Positions 6,772 through 14,577 of a stretch of DNA of 15,861 nt are shown piece after piece. This DNA comes from Sulfurimonas sp. GTDB taxonomy: Bacteria > Campylobacterota > Campylobacteria > Campylobacterales > Sulfurimonadaceae. The notes below the pieces were generated by a model. That model was given only the letters and a program-made list of their open reading frames with translations, was not told where the DNA came from and ran no database searches. A program made the translations under genes and the position numbers. The stretch covers positions 1 through 15,861 of the forward strand of contig JANTGW010000007.1 in assembly GCA_024762705.1 (NCBI GenBank), in the 5' to 3' direction. How positions within the stretch are numbered: position 1 is the stretch's first letter; each line of letters starts with the position of its first letter.

Positions 6772-7324
6772 ACAAAACAGTGAAGTTATAGAACTTATTA
6801 ATTCACTTGCAGTAAAAACAGATGTAATCTACCTTGAAGGCAACCATGATTTTAATTTACAAAAGATTTTTCCCCAGGTAAAAGTTTTTTCAATTCAAAA
6901 CCAGCCTGTTGACGCTGTGTATGAAAACAAAAAAGTATATCTGGCGCATGGTGATTTTGCGGGTGATTTTTTTTACAGGCTGTATACATCACTTATAAGA
7001 AACCCTTTCATACTCTTTGTTTTAAAGTATATAGATATATTTTCAAAACATGGAATTTTAAGAAATTTAGATGATTATTTAGGCAAGAAAGAAGATTGCA
7101 ATAGATTTGAAGGATTTCAAGAGTTTGTCAAAAAACGTTTAGAAAAAAAGTATGATTGTGACTACTTTATAGAAGGGCATTTTCACCAAAACAGCTCTTT
7201 TGACATAGAAAATTTTCGTTATATTAACCTAGGCGCTTTTGCTTGCAATCAAAGATATTTTATAGTAAAATCGGTTCAAGATATAGAGTTATTGGAAGAA
7301 AAAAAATACTCTAGGGAGATATAA
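6584..7324 (+). CDS. LpxH-like metallophosphoesterase (probable UDP-2,3-diacylglucosamine diphosphatase)
   Basis: This 246-residue calcineurin-like phosphoesterase has all five metal-binding blocks: D17-A-H19, GDIFD (D49), GNHDF (N87, H88), AHGD (H122) and GHFH (H199, H201). Length and order match LpxH, which cleaves UDP-2,3-diacylglucosamine to lipid X at the inner membrane in lipid A synthesis. It differs from enterobacterial LpxH in having GNHD rather than GNRD, and GHFH rather than GHTH. A mid-protein stretch (FFYRLYTSLIRNPFILFVLKYI) is hydrophobic and could form the membrane-facing cap. It starts inside argC (11-nt overlap) without a clear ribosome binding site and ends two bases before cheV. 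Another metallophosphatase function cannot be excluded. Confidence 0.8.
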   Translation: MSHNPIQIKEGALIISDAHYSHLRSELLYFLQDLYAQQNLPVQLILMGDIFDALFGSIDFTCKQNSEVIELINSLAVKTDVIYLEGNHDFNLQKIFPQVKVFSIQNQPVDAVYENKKVYLAHGDFAGDFFYRLYTSLIRNPFILFVLKYIDIFSKHGILRNLDDYLGKKEDCNRFEGFQEFVKKRLEKKYDCDYFIEGHFHQNSSFDIENFRYINLGAFACNQRYFIVKSVQDIELLEEKKYSREI

Positions 7325-7326
7325 AT

Positions 7327-8268
7327 ATGGATGACAAGTCTCTAAAAGTTGGTTCCAATGAGATGGAACTTGTTGACTTTCGTATATATAAACAGGAAAA
7401 AGACAAGGTTTATGAAGGTATTTACGGTATAAATGTCTCTAAGGTCAGAGAGATCATACGTGTACCGAAATTGACTGAACTTCCAAGTACACCGGAATTT
7501 ATTGAAGGTATATTTGATTTAAGAGAAGTTGTGATTCCTGTTGTAAATCTGGCAAAATGGATGGGCGTTGTTGAGCCTGAAGAAGCACGAAAAAATGCAC
7601 GGGTAATTATTACGGAGTTTAACAATGTTCTTATCGGGTTTATCGTTCATGATGCAAAACGTATAAGAAGAATAAGCTGGAGTGAGATTGAACCGGCCTC
7701 ATTTATGAGCAGCTCTTCGGGACTTGAAAGCAACAAAATTACAGGTGTGACTAAAATAGAAGATGATAATGTGCTTTTGATATTGGATCTAGAAGGTGTT
7801 GTACAGGAGTTGGGTCTGTATGAACCAGAAACAGATGCAGAACCGGAGAAAATAGAAAAATTCTCAGGTTTGGCAATGGTGCTTGATGACAGTATTACAG
7901 CAAGAAAAATTGTCAAGGACGCACTTGTGAAAATGGGCTTTCATGTTGTTGAAGCCATGGACGGAGAAGAGGGTCTTGAGAAGTTGCATGATCTGTATGA
8001 GACCTATGGGGATGAATTGACAAATAAATTAAAAATTATTATCTCAGATGTAGAAATGCCGAAAATGGATGGGTTCCATTTCGCATCAAGTGTTAAAAAT
8101 GATGAGAGATTCAAGAAGATTCCTATTGTGTTTAACTCTTCTATCAGTGATCATTTTAGTGAAGGAAGAGGGGAAGAAGCTGGTGGAGAGGCTTATTTGG
8201 TTAAGTTTCAGGCTAGTTCATTTTATGATGAAGTGTCACGTGTTGTACGTGACCATATGAAGAAATAG
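7327..8268 (+). CDS. cheV: Chemotaxis coupling protein CheV (CheW domain plus receiver)
   Basis: This 313-residue protein links chemoreceptors to CheA and adds a phosphorylatable control. The N-terminal CheW-like domain (about 15-165) shows YGINVSKVREIIRVPKLTEL, EGIFDLREVVIPVVNLAKWM and the closing VLLILDLEGVVQEL. The C-terminal receiver domain (about 180-313) has the acidic pair D187/D188, phosphoacceptor D241 (SDVEMPKMDG), a serine in the switch position (FNSS, about 271) and conserved lysine K293 (LVKF, without the usual following proline). The start has AGGGAG upstream. It begins two bases after the LpxH-like gene and lies 12 bp before cheA. The order cheV-cheA-cheW is conserved in Campylobacterota. 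Confidence 0.96.
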   Translation: MDDKSLKVGSNEMELVDFRIYKQEKDKVYEGIYGINVSKVREIIRVPKLTELPSTPEFIEGIFDLREVVIPVVNLAKWMGVVEPEEARKNARVIITEFNNVLIGFIVHDAKRIRRISWSEIEPASFMSSSSGLESNKITGVTKIEDDNVLLILDLEGVVQELGLYEPETDAEPEKIEKFSGLAMVLDDSITARKIVKDALVKMGFHVVEAMDGEEGLEKLHDLYETYGDELTNKLKIIISDVEMPKMDGFHFASSVKNDERFKKIPIVFNSSISDHFSEGRGEEAGGEAYLVKFQASSFYDEVSRVVRDHMKK

Positions 8269-8280
8269 GGGAGTGTAAAT

Positions 8281-10668
8281 ATGGATGAATTTCAAGAAAT
8301 ACTACAAGATTTTTTAGTTGAATCGTTTGAGCTTGTTGAGAAATTAGATGAGGATTTAGTCGAGCTAGAGTCCCGTCCGGATGATTTAGAACTACTAAAC
8401 GGAATATTTCGTGTTGCACATACCGTAAAGGGGGCTTCATCATTTTTAAATTTTGATACATTGACACACTTGACGCATCATATGGAAGATGTCCTTAATA
8501 AAGCTCGTCACGGTGAACTTACAATCACTCCGGATATTATGGATGTTATTTTAGAATCAATTGATTTAATGAAAGCACTTTTGGAGAAAATCCGCGATAC
8601 AAGCAGTGATGACGGCATAGATGTATCTGCATGTGTTGCTAGGCTTGACAAAGTAAGTGGTGGCACAGGTGAAGTTGAAGCACCTGCGTCAGAGGCCCCT
8701 GCAGAGGTTGAAGAAGTAGAAGAAGAACCTGAGGAAGAACCGGACTATGAAAATATGGATCCGGATGAAGTTGAAGCAGAAATTGAAAGACTTTTAGCAC
8801 AGCGTCAAGCTGAAGACAAGGCAAAAAGAGAGGCAAAAATAGCTGCTGGTGAAGAAGTACCGCAAATGCCGCCTGAACCGAGTGAAGATGAAGAACCTGG
8901 AGAAGATAAAAAAGAAGAAGCCAAAGAAGAACCAAAAGCGCCGGCTCCAACACCTGCACCTAAGAAAGAAGAAAAAGCAGAGAAAAAAGAGGAACCAAAA
9001 GCTGCTGCACCCGCAAAACGTGCTCCTGCTGCGGTTGAGCAGACGATTCGTGTAGACGTAAAAAGACTTGACCATCTGATGAACCTTATAGGTGAGCTTG
9101 TACTTGCTAAAAACAGACTTATTAAGATCAATGATGATGTTGAAGAACGCTACGAGGGTGAAGAGTTTTTAGAAGAACTCAATCAGGTCGTTTCTATTGT
9201 TTCACTTGTAACGACAGATTTGCAGATAGCCGTTATGAAGACTCGGATGCTGCCCATTGGAAAAGTGTTTAACAAGTTTCCTCGTATGATTCGTGATTTA
9301 TCACGTGAACTCAACAAAAAGATTGAACTGGTTATATCAGGGGAAGAGACAGAACTTGATAAGTCAATTGTTGAAGAAATCGGTGATCCTCTTGTACACA
9401 TTATTCGTAATTCATGTGATCATGGTATTGAAACTCCCGAAGAGCGTTTGGCAAAAGGCAAACCAGAAGAGGGTACGATAGCATTAAAAGCTTATAATGA
9501 GGGAAATCAGATCGTCATTCAAATAGATGATGACGGTAAGGGACTTAATCCTGATATGCTTAAGGAAAAATCACTTCAAAAAGGTATTATTACTGAAAAA
9601 GAAGCTGAAACTATGAGTGACAAAGAAGCATTCAGTCTTATCTTTAAACCTGGTTTCTCTACGGCAGCAGCAGTGACAAGTGTTTCCGGACGCGGTGTGG
9701 GTATGGATGTTGTCAAGACCAATATTGAAAAGCTCAATGGAATCATTGATATTGACAGTGAAGTGGATAAGGGAACATCTATAAAACTAAAGATACCATT
9801 GACTTTGGCTATTATTCAAGCACTTTTAGTCGGTGTGCAAGAAGAGCATTATGCCATTCCTTTATCTTCGGTACTTGAAACAGTAAGAATTTCAAAAGAC
9901 GAGATATACACTGTTGAAGGACGTTCGGTTATGAGGTTGCGTGACGATGTACTTTCGTTAGTGCATATCGGTGATATCTTTGAAGTTGAGAGAATTTTAG
10001 ATGCGAGTGAACATGCCTATGTTGTTGTTCTTGGATTAGGAACGAGCAAGCTTGGACTTATTGTTGACACCCTGGTCGGACAAGAAGAGATCGTTATTAA
10101 ATCATTGGGTGATTATCTCAAAGGTATCGAAGGCATTGCCGGAGCTACTATTAGAGGTGATGGTGGAGTGACACTTATTGTAGATGTTGTAGCACTCATG
10201 AACATGGCAAAAGATGTAAAAGCCACAGCACTTACAAACGGTGACGGTGATACTGTGAGTAATGAGAAAACAAAAGCGAGTGATTATACTATAATGATAG
10301 TCGATGATTCCAAAACGGACAGAACGATTATGAGAAAAGCACTTGAACCTATGGGTGTAACACTTGTCGAAGCCAGTGATGGGCAAGAAGCACTAAATAT
10401 CTTAAAATCCGGTGATTATAACTTTGATGCAATGCTCATTGATATAGAAATGCCGAGAATGGACGGGTACACGCTTGCGAGTGAAATCAAAAAGTACAAC
10501 AGATACAAAAACCTACCATTGATCGCAGTAACATCGCGTACCGCTAAATCAGACCGTATGCGCGGTGTTGAATCAGGAATGGTCGAATACATCACTAAAC
10601 CTTATTCAGCAGATTATTTAGCAAGCGTAGTACAACGAAATGTTAATTTTAAAGCGGAGTTTTTATAA
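8281..10668 (+). CDS. cheA: Chemotaxis histidine kinase CheA with C-terminal receiver (CheAY)
   Basis: This 795-residue cytoplasmic kinase receives receptor signals and phosphorylates CheY. An Hpt/P1 domain (about 1-115) carries phosphorylated H47 in RVAHTVKGAS. A long low-complexity linker (about 120-253) follows, rich in E, P, A and K, with no recognisable P2 domain. The P3 dimerisation region (about 254-320) starts QTIRVDVKRLDHLMNLIGEL. The P4 ATPase domain has the N-box VHIIRNSCDHG, G1 DDDGKGL and G2 SGRGVGMDVVK. A CheW-like P5 domain spans about 510-640. The receiver domain (about 669-795) has DD in IVDDSKTD, phosphoacceptor D721 (IDIEMPRMDG), AVTS and TKPYS. The fused receiver is typical of epsilonproteobacterial CheA and may act as a phosphate sink. 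The start has GGGGAG upstream; the stop overlaps the cheW start (TAATG). Confidence 0.97.
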   Translation: MDEFQEILQDFLVESFELVEKLDEDLVELESRPDDLELLNGIFRVAHTVKGASSFLNFDTLTHLTHHMEDVLNKARHGELTITPDIMDVILESIDLMKALLEKIRDTSSDDGIDVSACVARLDKVSGGTGEVEAPASEAPAEVEEVEEEPEEEPDYENMDPDEVEAEIERLLAQRQAEDKAKREAKIAAGEEVPQMPPEPSEDEEPGEDKKEEAKEEPKAPAPTPAPKKEEKAEKKEEPKAAAPAKRAPAAVEQTIRVDVKRLDHLMNLIGELVLAKNRLIKINDDVEERYEGEEFLEELNQVVSIVSLVTTDLQIAVMKTRMLPIGKVFNKFPRMIRDLSRELNKKIELVISGEETELDKSIVEEIGDPLVHIIRNSCDHGIETPEERLAKGKPEEGTIALKAYNEGNQIVIQIDDDGKGLNPDMLKEKSLQKGIITEKEAETMSDKEAFSLIFKPGFSTAAAVTSVSGRGVGMDVVKTNIEKLNGIIDIDSEVDKGTSIKLKIPLTLAIIQALLVGVQEEHYAIPLSSVLETVRISKDEIYTVEGRSVMRLRDDVLSLVHIGDIFEVERILDASEHAYVVVLGLGTSKLGLIVDTLVGQEEIVIKSLGDYLKGIEGIAGATIRGDGGVTLIVDVVALMNMAKDVKATALTNGDGDTVSNEKTKASDYTIMIVDDSKTDRTIMRKALEPMGVTLVEASDGQEALNILKSGDYNFDAMLIDIEMPRMDGYTLASEIKKYNRYKNLPLIAVTSRTAKSDRMRGVESGMVEYITKPYSADYLASVVQRNVNFKAEFL

Positions 10669-11162
10669 TGAGTGATAAACTAAAAGATATTATTAATAAA
10701 CAAGAGCAACAGCAGGCAAGTGTTGTAGGACAACTCGATGATGTTGTACAGCTTGTCGGCTTTATAATCGGGGATGAAGAGTATGCGGTGCCTATTCTTT
10801 CTATTCAAGAAATCATTAAACCAATTTCTTGGACAAGAGTTCCTCAGGTTCCAAAATATGTTTTGGGCGTGTTCAATCTTCGCGGGTCTGTGATTCCGTT
10901 AATAGACTTACGCACAAAATTTGGATTACCGGCAAAAAAACAGAGTGATGAAACACGTTTTATCGTTATGCGTTATGGCGATGATGTTGCAGGCTTTGTA
11001 ATTGACAGGTTGACAATGGCTATCAGAATTAAAAAAGAAAATGTCGGACCACCACCGGATACTGTCAATGGTGAAGATACAATCATTGATGGTGTAGGAA
11101 AGCAAGAAGATAAGATTATTACTATTTTAAAAGTCAACAAGCTTTTAGAAAGAGATTTTTAG
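10668..11162 (+). CDS. cheW: Chemotaxis scaffold protein CheW
   Basis: This 164-residue single CheW domain couples CheA to methyl-accepting receptors at the cell pole. After an N-terminal tail of about 25 residues, the domain shows LVGFIIGDEEYAVPILSIQEI, then FNLRGSVIPLIDLRTKFGLP, which is the classic CheW signature, and FIVMRYGDDVAGFVIDRL and IIDGVGKQEDKIITILKVNKL. No extra receiver domain is present, unlike CheV upstream. Its ATG shares an A with the cheA stop codon, giving strict translational coupling and probably balanced amounts of the two partners. The next gene, an Mla-type permease, starts only 11 bp after its stop. Confidence 0.97.
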   Translation: MSDKLKDIINKQEQQQASVVGQLDDVVQLVGFIIGDEEYAVPILSIQEIIKPISWTRVPQVPKYVLGVFNLRGSVIPLIDLRTKFGLPAKKQSDETRFIVMRYGDDVAGFVIDRLTMAIRIKKENVGPPPDTVNGEDTIIDGVGKQEDKIITILKVNKLLERDF

Positions 11163-11173
11163 CCTTTTGTCTT

Positions 11174-12280
11174 ATGAATGAAAATCCGCTTTACATTCAG
11201 ACAGATAAGAGTGCTCTTTCCCTTGAATTTTCAGGGGAGTTGACATTATATAATCTCAGCAGGGCACAAGACTCCATTAAAGCAAACAAACTTGAAAACT
11301 TTCAAAAAATTATTATTGACTTAAAAAATGCCCAGTATTTAGATACTGCATTTGCTCTTTTTTTAACTGACCTGCAAGAGAACTACAATGCAAAAATTGT
11401 GTGCGATAATAAAAATTTTCTACATACTCTTGAACTGACAAGAGAACACAAAAAAAAGCTCAATACCAGTGATGATATACATAAAGAGAGCCTTTTTACC
11501 TATTTAGGCAGAGCTTTTTATGAATCATACCTCTCTTTTATATCCTTTATGGAATTCATAGGAAAAATATTTGTTTCTTTTTTACTCTATTTTAAAAGTA
11601 TAAAAAATATTCGCATCAAAGAGATAGCCTTTGAAATTAATGCAAGTGCTGTACGGGCATTTGGTATTGTGGCACTTACAAGTTTTTTGATAGGTTTGGT
11701 TACAGCTTATCAGGCTGCTTATCAGCTAAAACTATACGGAGGTAATATCTTTATAGTAGATATGATGGGTATTTCTGTATTTAGAGAATTGGCTCCTCTT
11801 ATTACTGCCATAGTCATAGCAGGTAGAAGTGGCTCTGCATATACTGCACAAATAGGAGCGATGAAGATTACTCAAGAGATTGATGCGATGCGTACAATGG
11901 GCTTTGACCCCTATACATTTTTGGTACTTCCAAGGATAATTGCACTTGTGATAATGCTGCCTATACTGATTTTTATATCGGATATGATGGCCATGCTTGG
12001 AGGAATTATAGTTGCAGATTTAAGTCTGGATTTGACACCTTCTCTTTTTATTGACAGACTAAACGATGTGGTGGCAATCAAACATTTTTATGTTGGGATT
12101 GTTAAGGGACCGTTTTTTGCCTTTTTGATTGCTTCGATTGGAATATACAGGGGTCTGATGGTCAAAGATGATACACAAAGTATAGGCTTTAACACAACAA
12201 AGAGTGTCGTTGAATCCCTTTTTGCCGTTATAGTGTGTGATGCAGTCTTTTCCATAGCCTTTACAAATCTGGGGATATAA
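11174..12280 (+). CDS. MlaE-family ABC permease with N-terminal STAS domain
   Basis: This 368-residue inner-membrane protein is probably part of a phospholipid transporter that maintains outer-membrane lipid asymmetry. The first 95 or so residues form a STAS-like domain (LEFSGELTLYNLSRAQ, IIIDLKNAQYLDTAFALFL), with T58 at the place of the functionally important threonine in MlaB (LDTA). In E. coli MlaB is a separate protein; here it is fused. The rest is the permease, with several membrane segments (for example FGIVALTSFLIGLVTAYQAA and IIALVIMLPILIFISDMMAM). Its MlaE/YrbE signatures are FRELAPLITAIVIAGRSGSA and EIDAMRTMGFDPYTFLVLPR, the latter being the coupling loop that contacts the ATPase. 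No clear ribosome binding site precedes the ATG. The stop overlaps the ATPase start (TAATG). Confidence 0.93.
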   Translation: MNENPLYIQTDKSALSLEFSGELTLYNLSRAQDSIKANKLENFQKIIIDLKNAQYLDTAFALFLTDLQENYNAKIVCDNKNFLHTLELTREHKKKLNTSDDIHKESLFTYLGRAFYESYLSFISFMEFIGKIFVSFLLYFKSIKNIRIKEIAFEINASAVRAFGIVALTSFLIGLVTAYQAAYQLKLYGGNIFIVDMMGISVFRELAPLITAIVIAGRSGSAYTAQIGAMKITQEIDAMRTMGFDPYTFLVLPRIIALVIMLPILIFISDMMAMLGGIIVADLSLDLTPSLFIDRLNDVVAIKHFYVGIVKGPFFAFLIASIGIYRGLMVKDDTQSIGFNTTKSVVESLFAVIVCDAVFSIAFTNLGI

Positions 12281-13014
12281 TGGAACTTATAAAAGTACAA
12301 AATGTAAAAACTGTTTTTGGTGACAAAGTAGTACATGATGGGTTGAACTTACATGTAGATGAAGGTGAGATTTACGGTTTGCTCGGACCCAGCGGTTGTG
12401 GAAAGACGACTCTGCTTCGTGAGATGGTCATGTTGCAGGAGTTTCAAGCAGGTTCAATCGAGGTCTTGGGAAAAAAAATAGAGAATATCAATGAAATAGA
12501 GGCACAGGAACTCAGAAGAAAATGGGGTGTTTTATTTCAATTTGGTGCTCTTTTTTCTTCTTTAACGCTGGCTGAAAATATTGCCCTTGCACTAAAAGAG
12601 TATTCAACACTCTCTGATACAATGATACAAGAGATAGTAGCATTCAAACTTGATCTTGTCGGACTTAAGCCGAGCGATGCTTTTTTGTACCCTTCTGAAA
12701 TAAGCGGTGGTATGCGTAAAAAAGCAGGTATCGCACGAGCACTGGCAATGGATCCTAAGTTGTTGTTTTTGGATGAGCCTACAAGTGGACTTGACCCTAT
12801 TTCAGCAAGAGAATTTGATGAACTTATCTTGCAGTTACGCTCAATGCTCGGTCTGACTATGGTCATAGTAACGCATGATTTACATTCAATATATAATACT
12901 TTAGATAGAATGGCTATAATTGATAATAAAAAAATTGCCTACGAAGGTAGTTTAGAAGAGGTTACTTCTGTGAAGAATGATTTTATACAAACTTTTTTTA
13001 GAGACAGAATATGA
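12280..13014 (+). CDS. MlaF-family ABC ATPase
   Basis: This 244-residue ATP-binding subunit sits on the cytoplasmic side. Walker A is GPSGCGKTT (about 37-45), the Q-loop is in LFQFGALFSSLTLAENIA, and the ABC signature is SGGMRKKAGIARALAMDP. That signature, with methionine and basic residues, is the MlaF type rather than the usual SGGQ. Walker B is LLFLDEPTSGLDP and the switch histidine is in VIVTHD. The length matches MlaF (about 270) without a long C-terminal extension. It starts within the permease stop codon (TAATG) and overlaps the next gene by four bases (ATGA), so the subunits are translated in series. It powers lipid movement by the permease and MCE partner. Confidence 0.95.
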   Translation: MELIKVQNVKTVFGDKVVHDGLNLHVDEGEIYGLLGPSGCGKTTLLREMVMLQEFQAGSIEVLGKKIENINEIEAQELRRKWGVLFQFGALFSSLTLAENIALALKEYSTLSDTMIQEIVAFKLDLVGLKPSDAFLYPSEISGGMRKKAGIARALAMDPKLLFLDEPTSGLDPISAREFDELILQLRSMLGLTMVIVTHDLHSIYNTLDRMAIIDNKKIAYEGSLEEVTSVKNDFIQTFFRDRI

Positions 13015-14407
13015 ACAATAAAGTTAATTACACACTCATCGGATTGATTGTTTTACTCGGAATAGCGAGTATGCTGGCCTTTGCATATTGGATGCTCAAA
13101 CCTGCAAAGGCACAAGAAACTCAAAGGTATGTTATATACTTCAACGAATCAGTTCTTGGACTTAACCTCGATGCTCCGGTTAAGTATAAAGGTATTAAAG
13201 TCGGTAAGGTAACAAGACTACGTATTAACCCTAAAAACACCGAACAGGTCGAAGTAACGGTTGATATTTTAAAAACGACACCTATAAAAGCAGATACAGT
13301 TGCAAAACTTACCGCACAGGGCATAACGGGGCTTAGTTATATTAACTTAACCGAAGGGGACAATAATGCCCCGCCGCTTCGCAAAAAAGAGGGGCAGGAA
13401 TATCCTGTAATTAAATCGGCACCTTCTTTTTTGGCAAATGTTGAAGAATCACTTGACTCGGTATCTGAACTATTGGTATTGACTTTGGACAGAGCAAATG
13501 AAGTGCTTAATGAAAAGAATCAACAAGAGTTTTCCAGACTTTTACAAAAGAGTGCGTTGGTCATGGAAAAAATTGACAGGGTACTTGATGCAAAGACCAT
13601 AGCACATCTGCAGGCAAGTGCAAATAACCTTGAAGAACTGACAGCAAAAATTGATGAAAGTATTCCACAAATCAATAAGCTCGTAGACAACAGCATAAAA
13701 TGGGAAAATAAAATTGACAACTCTTTTGTCAATATAAAAAACACCTACACCAACATGGGTTTGATCATGAATGACATGGCAAAATCTTTTTTACATGTAG
13801 AACAGAACATTCAAAGTGCAACAATGCAGACACTGCCTGTAATGAATGCTACAATGCTGCAAATGCAGCAAACACTGATACATGCAGACGAGTTGATAAA
13901 TCAGTATGAGCGAAGTCCAAGTGACTTACTCTTTAAAAAAGAAAAAACAAAAAGGGGACCGGGTGAAAAATAAGTTATTATTTTTATGTTTTACATGTAT
14001 GGGGCTTTTTATAGCGGGATGTTCATCGCCAAGACCCGCGAAAGATGAATACAGACTGGCTACAAGTTTAGAGGTGATAAAAACAGAAAATACAAAGTGT
14101 CTAGAAAAAACTCTTAAAGTTGATCAGGCTTTCAGCGACAAGCTTTTGATGTCTTTGAAAATGTACTATGTAAAAGGAAAATACACTCAGTACGCATATT
14201 CACGTTCAAGATGGGCACAAAGTCCTAATGAATCAATAACACGTGAGTTGACGGAATATTTGCGGGCAATGCAGTTGTTTAAAAGTGTGCAAAATGCAGA
14301 CTCCAAAACAAAAAATGATTTTAGATTAGAAATAAACATAGAAGACTTTATGCAGTATTTTGATGAAAATGAAAAAAATTCTTATGCCAATGCTGTCGTT
14401 ACATGTA
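12349..14407 (+). repeat. Cluster of TTACATGTA motifs (Mla-type genes)
   Basis: TTACATGTA occurs at 12349-12357, 13791-13799, 13991-13999 and 14399-14407, again in different reading frames and different genes. No copy was found between 6772 and 12348, which includes the chemotaxis genes. The function is unknown; it could be a methylation, uptake or other DNA-level motif. Confidence 0.6.
13011..13973 (+). CDS. MlaD-like MCE-domain lipid-binding protein
   Basis: This 320-residue protein is held by one N-terminal membrane helix (about 8-28, LIGLIVLLGIASMLAFAYWML) with the rest in the periplasm. The single MCE domain (about 38-118) has YVIYFNESVLGLNLDAPVKY, GIKVGKVTRLRINP and LTAQGITGLSYINLTEGD. 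MCE proteins form hexameric rings that pass lipids through a central hydrophobic pore. A predicted helical C-terminal region of about 190 residues follows (ELLVLTLDRANEVLNEKNQQ, then repeated N/Q/K-rich helices). This makes it longer than E. coli MlaD (183) and suggests an extended helical stalk. The ATG overlaps the ATPase stop by four bases. The end is overlapped by the lipoprotein start. Confidence 0.93.
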   Translation: MNNKVNYTLIGLIVLLGIASMLAFAYWMLKPAKAQETQRYVIYFNESVLGLNLDAPVKYKGIKVGKVTRLRINPKNTEQVEVTVDILKTTPIKADTVAKLTAQGITGLSYINLTEGDNNAPPLRKKEGQEYPVIKSAPSFLANVEESLDSVSELLVLTLDRANEVLNEKNQQEFSRLLQKSALVMEKIDRVLDAKTIAHLQASANNLEELTAKIDESIPQINKLVDNSIKWENKIDNSFVNIKNTYTNMGLIMNDMAKSFLHVEQNIQSATMQTLPVMNATMLQMQQTLIHADELINQYERSPSDLLFKKEKTKRGPGEK

Positions 14408-14577
14408 GCCTTATAGATGAGAGTACACATACAATAGTTGCAACGAAAACTTTTCATGCAGATGCAAAAGCAAAGTCAGATGATGCGCAAGGCGGTGTTA
14501 TGGCTTTAAACAGAGCACTTGAGAGTATATTAAAAGAGTGTGGATTATGGCTGCAGGGAGTATGTTTTGATAAGTGA
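13963..14577 (+). CDS. PqiC/ABC-auxiliary-type lipoprotein
   Basis: The start is GTG at 13963. It is preceded by AGGGG five bases upstream and gives a proper lipoprotein signal peptide (KNKLLFLCFTCMGLFIAG, then C20) with lipobox IAGC. The longer upstream ATG (13906) would add a lysine-rich tail before it and lacks that fit. The mature product is about 185 residues and is tethered to a membrane by lipidated C20. Visible segments are LLMSLKMYYVKGKYTQYAYS (about 50-70), a surface strand-helix pattern, and DFRLEINIEDFMQYF. These fit the ABC-type transport auxiliary lipoproteins that partner MCE proteins, probably docking the MlaD ring to the outer membrane. It overlaps the mlaD-like gene by 11 nt and the peptidase gene by 11 nt. 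The family assignment is moderate because no sharp motif is available. Confidence 0.8.
   Translation: MKNKLLFLCFTCMGLFIAGCSSPRPAKDEYRLATSLEVIKTENTKCLEKTLKVDQAFSDKLLMSLKMYYVKGKYTQYAYSRSRWAQSPNESITRELTEYLRAMQLFKSVQNADSKTKNDFRLEINIEDFMQYFDENEKNSYANAVVTCSLIDESTHTIVATKTFHADAKAKSDDAQGGVMALNRALESILKECGLWLQGVCFDK

Noticed and set aside
8639..9131. Several minus-strand open frames of 90-110 codons within cheA
   Set aside because: They arise from the purine-biased low-complexity linker of CheA and are rich in S/F/L with no motifs.
13906..13962. Upstream ATG start for the lipoprotein
   Set aside because: It would place a lysine-rich tail before the signal peptide. GTG at 13963 has AGGGG at a suitable distance and gives a standard lipoprotein leader.
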